A stretch of DNA of 64,000 nucleotides, from the NCBI GenBank assembly GCA_947499955.1, contig CANMQI010000003.1:372001-436000 (forward strand). The letters run 5' to 3'. The first letter of the stretch is position 1. Each line of letters begins with the position of its first letter. The stretch is from an uncultured Granulosicoccus sp. Lineage in GTDB: Bacteria > Pseudomonadota > Gammaproteobacteria > Granulosicoccales > Granulosicoccaceae. The translations under genes were made by a program, and so were the position numbers. Under the pieces are notes generated by a model. That model did not search any database. It worked only from the letters and a program-made list of their open reading frames with translations, and had not been told where the DNA came from. Below are positions 1 through 6,952 of this stretch, piece by piece.

Positions 1-837
1 ACGGATGAATACCGACCTGCGTGACAAGGCTCACCCTCGTTCGCCCAATGGCTGACTGGTCCATACTCGGGGTGGTCGTCGCAACCGCTACAGTACTGTT
101 CATTCCTCGCCTGTCCAATGCCATCCTGTGGCGAGCAATCATCACCCCCTCGCTCAATCATCAGTGGCTTGCTCTGGGGTCTGGTGATGTATTTCGGCGT
201 GCGAAACGCTGCCAGCGAACTGCATTTCCCACCCGCCTCACTGACCGGCTGGCCCGCCCTGACTCTGGCTTTCGGGCTGATTGTCACCGTGCAGGGATTC
301 GAGACGTCGCGCTATCTGGGCAATACCTACAACGCAGCGATCCGCATTCGCTCCATGCGAATAGCCCAGATTCTGTCCACGACCATCTACATGGCCTACA
401 TCCTGTTGCTGAGCTATGTTTTCGAGGCTGATACCCTGCAGCTGGATGAAACCGCCATCATCGACATGATGTTGGTTGTGTCTCCCATACTGTCCATGCT
501 GCTGGTGGCAGCCGCACTGAGCGCGCAGTTCAGCGCAGCTGTTGCCGACACCAGTGGATCCGGCGGTCTGCTTGTCGAACTGACCCGCAAGCGACTGTCT
601 GCTCGACAGGCCTATCTGCTGCTGGTCTTGCTGGGCCTGACACTGACCTGGACCGCAGATGTCTTCCAGATCATCAGCCATGCATCACGGGCGTTCGCCC
701 TCTATTACTCACTACAGGCAGCAATCGCCGCAGTCAATTACCGGCAAGAACCGCGCAACAGTCTGAAGGCCGCATCCTGCGGACCATTGTGCGTGATGGG
801 AATAACCATCACGCTGTTCGGTGTACCGGTGGAGTAG
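1..837 (+). pseudogene. Frameshifted, 5'-incomplete multi-pass membrane protein
   Basis: I do not recognise the family with certainty; it resembles an uncharacterised transporter-like integral membrane protein. The long readable part (from about 150 to 837) encodes several hydrophobic helices (LLWGLVMYFGV, a WPALTLAFGL helix, an AQILSTTIYMAYI helix, an MMLVVSPIL helix, AYLLLVLLGLTLTW) and a GFETSRYLG motif. Membrane-like coding upstream (MADWSILGVVV... from position 48) lies in a different frame. Removing one C from the C5 run at 145-149 joins the two parts into a continuous protein (..AIITPRSIISGLLWG..). A second slip near 22 would be needed to continue to the left edge. The 3' end overlaps the convergent ATPase gene by 29 bases. 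It is either a pseudogene or carries sequence errors. Confidence 0.5.
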
Positions 838-3187
838 CGGCGCCATCGGCCCGCAACAACCTCAGTGCATTGCCAACCACCAATAGCGTGGCACCCACAT
901 CGGCGGCAATAGCCCCCCACAAGGTGGCAACACCGAACGCTGTCATGATCACGAACAGGGCTTTCACCGACAGTGAGAACACGATGTTCTGGCGAATGAT
1001 GTTCAAGGTGCGTCGGGCATGATCAATCAGCCAGGGCAGTCGTTCCAGATCGTCGCTCATCAAGGCTACATCAGCCGTCTCGATGGCGGCATCCGAGCCG
1101 ATCGCGCCCATGGCCACACCAAAACTGGCACGCGCCATCGCCGGGGCATCGTTGACCCCATCGCCGATCATGGCCACCACCTTGTGGCGTGCTGCCAACG
1201 CTTCAATTTCAGCCACCTTGTCATCCGGCAACAGACCTGCGCGCACCGTATCGATACCGACGGCTGAGGCAACCGCATTGGCAGTCACGGCATTGTCACC
1301 CGTGAGCATGACAATCTCCTTGATGCCCTGCTGATGCAACCTGGCAATGACCGACCGGGCTTCCGGACGCAAGGCATCGGCCAGAGCCAACAGGCCAATG
1401 GCCTGATCTCCCGTCCCCACGACCACCACGGTATTGCCGGCCTGCTCCAGCTCCACGATCTGCTGCTCAAGCAGGTCCAGTGTCTCGGTGGCATCACTCA
1501 GCGACTCCCGGGCAAACCTTGCCGATCCCATCCACAGCTGTCGTCCCTGCACCTGACCCCGGACTCCGCGTCCAGCCAGTACATTCACCTCATCGGCGGG
1601 AACCGTATCGATCCCTTGTGCGCTGGCTGCTCGCATGATGGCCGCAGCCAGAGGGTGAGAGCTACGAGATTCGAGCGCGGCGGCATCGGCCAACAGGGCC
1701 TGCTCGCTACGCCCGTCCAGTGCCACGATCTTCTGCACCGCAGGCTTGCCCAGGGTCAGCGTACCGGTCTTGTCCAGTGCCAGCGCATCCAGCCTGGCCG
1801 GCAGTTCGACGTAGGTGCCGCCCTTGATCAATACGCCGGAGCGGGCAGCACTGGCCAGAGCTGCCACCACGGAGACCGGCGTGGAGATGACCAGCGCACA
1901 GGGGCAGGCAATGACCAGCAGCACAAGGGCATTGTACACCCATGGCTGCCAGTCTGCACCAAACGCCAAGGGCGGCACCAGAAGTACCAACAAGGCAAGT
2001 ATCATCACAGCCGGTGTATAGCGGCGCGCAAAATTATCGACCCAGCGCTCGGCATCGGCACGCTTGGCATGCGCATCCCCTATGGACCGAGTGATGCGGG
2101 CCAGTACCGTATCCTGCGCAGCCCGAGTCGCCTTGACGGTCAGTGTGCCCTCACCATTGATCGTACCGGCAAAGACCTCATCCCCTGGCGCCTTGGGCAC
2201 CGGCACACTTTCACCGGTGATGGGGGCCTGATCAACCGAGCCCAGGCCGTCGAGCACCTCGCCATCGAGCGCAATACGATCACCTGCGCGCACGATGAAA
2301 CGCGTACCCACTACCACATCGGCAGGCTGCACATCACTCTCCTTTCCCTGCTCGTCGATGATTCGCACGGTGGACGGGGTCAGTTCGAGCAAAGCAGCCA
2401 CTGCATTGCGAGCACGCCCAACGCTCCAGCTCTCCAGTGTCAGCGACAGCGCAAACAGAAACGCCACGGTTGCCGCCTCGAACAGCTCACCAATGGCGAT
2501 GGCACCCACCACTGCAATGACCATCAACAGGTTCATGTCCGGTCGCAGGGTTTTCAATGAATACCAGGCTTTGGGCAGCACGTAACGGATACCGGCAGCC
2601 GTGGCCAGCAACCAGGCCATGATCTCCAGCGGCGGCATACCGGTGTCGGCATGGGCATTCACGACCATGGTCCAGCTCAACGTTGCGTCAGCTGCCATGA
2701 CATGAATCAGCATGCCCAGCAGAACAGCCACGCCACTGAGTATCGTCATGCGCGTTTTCCAGTGATCCGCCACCGGCCTGGCGCTCGGATCACCCACCCG
2801 TGTGGCGCTCATGCCAGTTGCCGCAATGGCATCGGCGATCTGTTTATCGCTGACATCCTCGGCACCATCAACAATGCTCATGCGTCCATTCAGGACATCG
2901 AAGGCCAGCTGTTCATTGCCACCCACCAGTGAGCCAACCGCTCTCTCCAGTATGCGTACTTCTTCGATACAATCGAGGCCGGAGACCTGAAAGGCACGAC
3001 CTTGCACCTGCGCTGACGCACTCGGCAGGACAGCCGCCGGCACAGAAGCATCAGATCCCGCGCAACACGATGCAACAGGCGGCGGACAGCACTCACTCTT
3101 GCTGCCATCAGCGGCCTGCGAAGAACAACATTGACTGTCGGCCTCTCTTTCGCTCAACGCTGCTGACTCTTGGTGCGATGTAGCCAT
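809..3187 (-). CDS. zntA: Heavy-metal P1B-type ATPase (Zn/Cd/Pb exporter, ZntA/CadA-like)
   Basis: Inner-membrane pump exporting divalent soft metals (Zn, Cd, Pb) at the cost of ATP. The 792-residue protein has a Cys-rich N-terminus with CC pairs at about 20-21, 33-34 and 41-42, then a heavy-metal-associated domain whose usual metal motif is replaced by GLDCIEE (about 70-76). The membrane metal-site motif CPC lies near residue 428 in IACPCALVIS. The phosphorylation motif DKTGTLT is near 471 and the hinge GDGVNDAPAM near 675. CPC rather than other P1B signatures supports a ZntA/CadA group; the exact metal cannot be read. The start at 3187 is preceded by AAGAGG at good spacing. It is divergent from a MerR-family gene, with a MerR-type promoter between them. 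Family assignment is very secure; the gene symbol is by similarity only. Confidence 0.95.
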   Translation of the reverse strand: MATSHQESAALSEREADSQCCSSQAADGSKSECCPPPVASCCAGSDASVPAAVLPSASAQVQGRAFQVSGLDCIEEVRILERAVGSLVGGNEQLAFDVLNGRMSIVDGAEDVSDKQIADAIAATGMSATRVGDPSARPVADHWKTRMTILSGVAVLLGMLIHVMAADATLSWTMVVNAHADTGMPPLEIMAWLLATAAGIRYVLPKAWYSLKTLRPDMNLLMVIAVVGAIAIGELFEAATVAFLFALSLTLESWSVGRARNAVAALLELTPSTVRIIDEQGKESDVQPADVVVGTRFIVRAGDRIALDGEVLDGLGSVDQAPITGESVPVPKAPGDEVFAGTINGEGTLTVKATRAAQDTVLARITRSIGDAHAKRADAERWVDNFARRYTPAVMILALLVLLVPPLAFGADWQPWVYNALVLLVIACPCALVISTPVSVVAALASAARSGVLIKGGTYVELPARLDALALDKTGTLTLGKPAVQKIVALDGRSEQALLADAAALESRSSHPLAAAIMRAASAQGIDTVPADEVNVLAGRGVRGQVQGRQLWMGSARFARESLSDATETLDLLEQQIVELEQAGNTVVVVGTGDQAIGLLALADALRPEARSVIARLHQQGIKEIVMLTGDNAVTANAVASAVGIDTVRAGLLPDDKVAEIEALAARHKVVAMIGDGVNDAPAMARASFGVAMGAIGSDAAIETADVALMSDDLERLPWLIDHARRTLNIIRQNIVFSLSVKALFVIMTAFGVATLWGAIAADVGATLLVVGNALRLLRADGAATPPVHRTA

Positions 3188-3216
3188 GCTCTACCTCTTT
3201 CAATCAGTACACCAAC

Positions 3217-3247
3217 ATCATAGGATCTCTAGTAACTAGAGCTTCAA
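3217..3247 (-). promoter_or_regulatory. MerR-type metal-responsive promoter with 19-bp spacer and operator
   Basis: On the minus strand, reading toward the ATPase, a -35 element TTGAAG (3247-3242) is separated by exactly 19 bp from a -10 element TATGAT (3222-3217). The over-long spacer is the hallmark of promoters that MerR proteins activate by DNA untwisting. The spacer holds a perfect 7-bp inverted repeat, CTCTAGT and ACTAGAG around one A (3227-3241), the expected dimer operator. The same site probably also autoregulates the divergent regulator starting at 3256. Confidence 0.85.
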
Positions 3248-3255
3248 GCCTCGGG

Positions 3256-3717
3256 ATGAAAAAAGTGGAATATTCGATCGGCCAGCTGGGGAAACTGACC
3301 CATACCAAGGTCCCTACGGTACGTTACTACGAAGAGATCGGCCTCATCACACCGGTCGGCCGCAGCGAAGGGGGTCAGCGACGATTCGACCAGGCTTCAG
3401 TTCGGCGTCTGGGTTTTGTCAGACATGCGCGCGAACTCGGATTCACACTCGATGCCATTCGGCAGCTGCTCGGTCTGGCTGACAGACCCACGGCCAGTTG
3501 CGAACCGGTTGATGGCATCGTGCAGCAACAACTGCATGAAGTCGACCTGCGGCTGGCGCGTCTGCAGGCCATCCGCCAGGAGCTGCAGCGCATGCTCGAT
3601 GAGTGCAGCGGTGGCAAGGCCGGTGATTGCCGTATTCTGGAAGTGCTGGCCGACCACTCCCTGTGTCTGACGGAAGATCATGACCATCCGGATTCCACCA
3701 CTGACAGGCAGATTTGA
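3256..3717 (+). CDS. MerR-family heavy-metal regulator (ZntR/CadR/PbrR-like)
   Basis: Metal-sensing transcriptional activator, 153 residues. The N-terminal winged helix-turn-helix (YSIGQLGKLT...TVRYYEEIGLI, residues about 6-31) is typical MerR. A dimerisation helix follows. Cysteines at 82, 117 and 125, with another at 137, sit where ZntR/CadR-type sensors bind Zn, Cd or Pb; the His-rich tail DHDHPD is compatible with metal binding. It is divergent from the P-type ATPase and only 8 bases from that promoter's -35 element, so it almost certainly controls the pump and itself. A clear Shine-Dalgarno is lacking before the ATG. Which metal it senses cannot be decided from sequence. Confidence 0.9.
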   Translation: MKKVEYSIGQLGKLTHTKVPTVRYYEEIGLITPVGRSEGGQRRFDQASVRRLGFVRHARELGFTLDAIRQLLGLADRPTASCEPVDGIVQQQLHEVDLRLARLQAIRQELQRMLDECSGGKAGDCRILEVLADHSLCLTEDHDHPDSTTDRQI

Positions 3718-3770
3718 CACTGCGCCTGAAGATAGCGCTAGAGACAAACAGGTTCAGCCTGCCTATTCCA

Positions 3771-4381
3771 CTAGTCGACCCTGGAAACCTCCTTGTTTTC
3801 AAGTTTGAAAATCGCCTCGTGAGGTTCATCCATGTCGTAGATCGAGCTCGGTGCCATGTCAGCGAAGATTCCTCTCAGGATTCGTCCGGCACAACCATGG
3901 CTTACCACGATCAGTGTCTGTGGACCCTCGAGTTCTGACATCCAGGATTGCAGTCGCTGTGCAACCATGGCGTAGCTTTCTCCTCCGGGGGCGAAATATC
4001 CCAACGATTTTCCTTGCGGCGTCTGTAGACATCCGGCTCTTTCAGCTGAACATCAGACAATGTTCGCCCCTCCCAGCTGCCGAAGGAGATTTCCTTCAGT
4101 CGACTGTCGTATTCGATATCGGCATGTGCATGACCGAGCGCGGTTGCCACGATTTCACTGGTTTCACGACAGCGGCCCAGTGGGCTGGACATGATTCGAC
4201 AACCTTCCGGAACAAGCTTTCTCAGTTTCCTGCCGTTTTCCAGGGCTTGTCCCTGCCCCACGCTTGTCAATCCGGAATTCTTGTGACCCTGAAGACGCTT
4301 TTCAACGTTCCAGATTGTCTGGCCGTGTCGTAGCAGAAATATTCTGATCTCCGAGCTACTCGATGCCCCTGTCCCGCGCAT
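3771..4381 (-). pseudogene. Histidine phosphatase (phosphoglycerate mutase family), frameshifted
   Basis: Histidine-phosphatase superfamily enzyme. The first part, from the ATG at 4381 (MRGTGASSSSEIRIFLLRHG), contains the catalytic RHGQT motif and SPLGRCRET, in which the second Arg pocket is formed. The C-terminal part (GGESYAMVAQRL ... VVSHGCAGRILRG, with the second catalytic His) is in another frame and ends at 3771. The frames join if one base is added to the G5 run at 3987-3991 (C5 on the coding strand), giving about 204 residues, a normal size. It starts 2 bases after the stop of the HAD-like ORF upstream, so the two were an operon. Either a true one-base lesion or a homopolymer sequencing error. 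Confidence 0.7.
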
Positions 4382-4383
4382 TT

Positions 4384-4607
4384 TCACAGTGCAACTGTCT
4401 CCAACAGCTTTTCCAGATAGACGGCCACACCATATCCGCTCCCACTGCGCGTTTCCCAGCCCAAGGCGACATCCGGAATCTCGCTGCGCAACCGCGACAC
4501 GATTTCTGCCACCAGTCTCTGCGTCATTGCATTTTCCCAGACCAATCGAAAAGCGTGCCATCGCAATCCACGGCAATCAGCTTGCGTCCTTGAGTATCAG
4601 TCATCAT
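4384..4607 (-). pseudogene. Short HAD-like ORF, frameshifted
   Basis: Reading from ATG 4607 (or 4604) the protein begins MTDTQGRKLIAVDCDGTLF, containing the DxDGT signature of haloacid dehalogenase phosphatases (motif I nucleophile Asp). The frame then terminates. Adding one T to the coding-strand T4 run (A4 at 4549-4552 on the plus strand) restores a frame that runs through RLVWENAMTQRLVAEIV and ends ETVAL at 4384, in total about 74 residues. That is far shorter than a complete HAD enzyme, so later HAD motifs are missing and this is a remnant or a stand-alone fragment. It abuts the histidine phosphatase gene. HAD assignment rests on a single motif. Confidence 0.45.
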
Positions 4608-4704
4608 GCATTACATGCTACTTGATCGAAACGCGGCATTGATAGACTGAAAATTTCATCCAGAGCATTGAAAGACCGGTCGGCTGCACTGACTCTATAC
4701 TCGA

Positions 4705-4851
4705 TCAGTCCGAGAATGCGGGGGTTCGTTGCACGTTTTGCGCGATCTGGTCGAGATGTGCATCCCAGGTTCCACAGCAGCCACCGCATATATCCATATG
4801 GGGATAGCGATGCATGAGGTCCCCCACCTGTTGTCCCAGTTCCTCAGGGTG
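4705..4851 (-). pseudogene. C-terminal remnant of a homocysteine S-methyltransferase (MmuM/BHMT type)
   Basis: Minus-strand codons from about 4851 to the stop at 4705 read HPEELGQQVGDLMHRYPHMD followed by ICGGCCGTWDAHLDQIA. GGCCGT is the zinc-binding Cys-Cys signature at the end of the homocysteine methyltransferase fold, and HPEEL..RYP precedes it in family members. Only about 48 residues of a roughly 300-residue enzyme remain; the rest is replaced at about 4850 by a GlxA-type regulator fragment on the opposite strand. The gene is dead. Confidence comes from the diagnostic motif and its correct position near the C-terminus. Confidence 0.6.
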
Positions 4852-5133
4852 GAGCGGATGATCGAACATTCGGGTCTGCACGGTCGTACCTTTTCGCGCC
4901 GCTTTCGAGCGGCAATCGGATTCGCCCCGATCGAATATGTGCAAGCGCTCAGGATTGAAGAAGCCAAACAGTTGTTGGGATCCAATGCGCATTCAGTAGA
5001 CGAGATCGGGGCTTTGGTCGGCTACGATGACCCCGCTTCTTTCCGGCGGCTTTTCAAACGCACTGTAGGGCAAACGCCCGCAGCGTATCGAAAGAAGTTC
5101 CAGCGAATTGCCAAACCGCGCGGAGTGTCGTGA
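4849..5133 (+). pseudogene. C-terminal DNA-binding remnant of a GlxA-type AraC-family regulator
   Basis: Codons from about 4849 (VERMIEHSGL) onward match the AraC double helix-turn-helix as found in GlxA/FtrA-type regulators: RTFSRRFRAAIGFAPIEYVQ, then SVDEIGALVGYDDPASFRRL and FKRTVGQTPAAYRKKF. The N-terminal DJ-1/PfpI-like sensor domain of about 200 residues is absent. Upstream sequence in this frame is simply antisense to the methyltransferase remnant. An open frame does extend from 4729, so a short protein could be made, but no functional start is evident. Best read as a truncated gene created by the same rearrangement as its neighbour. Confidence 0.7.
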
Positions 5134-5253
5134 ATTCGGGGTATTTTCATGCTTTGGCTAACGATCAAGAGAGACCCACCACACCCTTCGGGTGAACGGC
5201 GCAATCCGCGGCCACCAAGGGGGCGAATATCTGATTTTCTCGCCTTCTGACCC

Positions 5254-6171
5254 TCAACTATACGGCGACAGCTTTTCCTGATTCCCTGCATCGGCAAAAT
5301 GCGCTACCAGATGATCGATCAGGGCCCGCACGCGAATGTTCAGATGCCGATTTGTCGGATACAGCGCCTGCAGAGCCAGCGTGCTGGCTTCATGTTCCTC
5401 GAACAACACGCGCAGTTCACCGCTGCGCAGAAACGGGTCTGCCACGTACTTCGGACAACGACCGATTCCCAGACCCTGAGCTGCCATATGCGCAATGGCA
5501 CGCGGAGAATTCGCACGAAAGCTTCCCTTGATGCGAACCTGAACCTCGGATCTGTCCACCAGGAAGTTCCATAAATCGGCAGCGATGGCCACATCCTGCT
5601 CGAGACAGTTATGAGCAGACAAGTCACTCGGGTGTTCAGGCTCACCTTCACGCTGCAGGTAATCTGGCGAGGCCACGACCACCAGCCGCATGTTCAACAG
5701 ACGTCGGGCAATGAAAGCGGAGTCTTCCAGTTGTCCGAAGCGCACGGCCAGGTCAAATCCCTCTTCGACCAGTGCCACCAGTTTATCCGACAGCTGCAGA
5801 TCGATACGGACCTTGGGATGCGCCAGTTGGAACGAGGCCAGTGCCGCTGGCAAGGCACTACTGCCAAAGGCAGTCGGCGCTGACACACGGATGCTGCCCG
5901 CCAGCTCCGATTGCCTTGCCTGTACCAGCCCTTCGAGCTCGTCAAACTGATCCAGCAGCGGCAGGCAGCGTTCCAGATAGGCGCGTCCGGTGTCGGTGAC
6001 GCGAACGCTACGGGTGGTACGACTGAACAGTTGAGCACCCAGTCGCGCTTCCAGCTGCTGCACGTATTTGCTGGCCAGTTTGGTACTGATGCCCATGCGT
6101 CTGGCACCTGCGGTGAACGAGGCTTCAGCAGCGACTGCCACGAAAGTTCGCATGCCCTCGATGGTATCCAT
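5254..6171 (-). CDS. LysR-family transcriptional regulator
   Basis: About 305 residues. N-terminal winged HTH (MRTFVAVAAEASFTAGARRM...LASKYVQQLEARLG) followed by the periplasmic-binding-like effector domain (residues about 90-295), as in the subgroup that regulates quinone/electrophile detoxification genes. I prefer ATG 6171 (MDTIEGMRTF); a GTG at 6201 would add ten residues. It is divergent from a glutathione transferase and a flavin/iron-sulphur fusion reductase, which are its likely targets, with a 132-bp shared intergenic region. The effector is unknown. Confidence 0.9.
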   Translation of the reverse strand: MDTIEGMRTFVAVAAEASFTAGARRMGISTKLASKYVQQLEARLGAQLFSRTTRSVRVTDTGRAYLERCLPLLDQFDELEGLVQARQSELAGSIRVSAPTAFGSSALPAALASFQLAHPKVRIDLQLSDKLVALVEEGFDLAVRFGQLEDSAFIARRLLNMRLVVVASPDYLQREGEPEHPSDLSAHNCLEQDVAIAADLWNFLVDRSEVQVRIKGSFRANSPRAIAHMAAQGLGIGRCPKYVADPFLRSGELRVLFEEHEASTLALQALYPTNRHLNIRVRALIDHLVAHFADAGNQEKLSPYS

Positions 6172-6303
6172 GATGTGGTCCGACCGACTCTGATTATCCA
6201 CAGATTGTACATTATGATTCCATATTTCAGGTCATTGCGCCTTTCAAGACACCTAACTACTATCGTGTCTCGTCAATCAATCATGCTCACCAGGAGTCGC
6301 ATC

Positions 6304-6924
6304 ATGAACACACCTATCCGTATCCATCACTTCCCACTCTCTGGACATTCCCACCGCGCCGAACTGTTTGCCAACCTGGCCGGCATCGATCACGACATCG
6401 TGCTGGTCGATCTACCGAACGGTGAGCACAAGCAGTCCGCCTTTCTGGCACTGAACCCTGTCGGCCAGGTCCCGGTCATCGAAGACGGCGAAGTCGTGGT
6501 CTCCGACTCCAACGCCATTCTGGTGTACCTGGCCCGCCAGTACGCCCAGGCGTGGCTGCCGACTGACGCCAGGCTGGAAGCCGAGATACAGAAATTTCTG
6601 ACCCTGGCAGCGGGTGAACAGGCTTATGGGCCTGCAGCCGCCAGACTCAACACGGTGTTCAATGCCGACTTCGATATCGACTTCACCCACGCTCTTGCGC
6701 ATCGCTACCTGGCGAAGATCGAAGCCCATCTGACAGGACGTGATTTTCTGGTTGGGGACAGCCCTACCATTGCCGATGTCGCGCTCTACAGTTACACCGC
6801 TCATGCCCCTGAGGGTAATGTCTCGCTGGAAGCCTATCCCGCTGTGCTTCGCTGGCTGGCCAATATCGAAGCCTTGCCAGGGTTCAAGGCCATGCCCGCG
6901 ACCCAAGCCGGTTTGCTGGCCTGA
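6304..6924 (+). CDS. Glutathione S-transferase family protein
   Basis: Cytosolic GST of 206 residues. N-terminal thioredoxin-like domain (IRIHHFPLSGHSHRAELFANL, then NPVGQVPVIEDGEVVVSDS with the conserved cis-Pro and the Glu/Asp-Ser glutathione gamma-Glu site), then an all-helical C-terminal domain with the folding motif GDSPTIADVALYSY. The ATG at 6304 has CAGGAG eight bases upstream; a longer in-frame extension to 5911 is only antisense to the LysR gene. It is followed after 28 bases by the fusion reductase at 6953, so both probably form one transcript controlled by the divergent LysR. The substrate is unknown; electrophile or quinone detoxification is an inference. Confidence 0.9.
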   Translation: MNTPIRIHHFPLSGHSHRAELFANLAGIDHDIVLVDLPNGEHKQSAFLALNPVGQVPVIEDGEVVVSDSNAILVYLARQYAQAWLPTDARLEAEIQKFLTLAAGEQAYGPAAARLNTVFNADFDIDFTHALAHRYLAKIEAHLTGRDFLVGDSPTIADVALYSYTAHAPEGNVSLEAYPAVLRWLANIEALPGFKAMPATQAGLLA

Positions 6925-6952
6925 TCCGACAACCTTGAACGGGAGAGCTTGC

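Noticed and set aside
1334-2560. Long plus-strand open frame (408 codons) inside the metal ATPase gene
   Set aside because: Purely antisense to the conserved ATPase; composition Gln/His-rich as in shadow frames; no domain.
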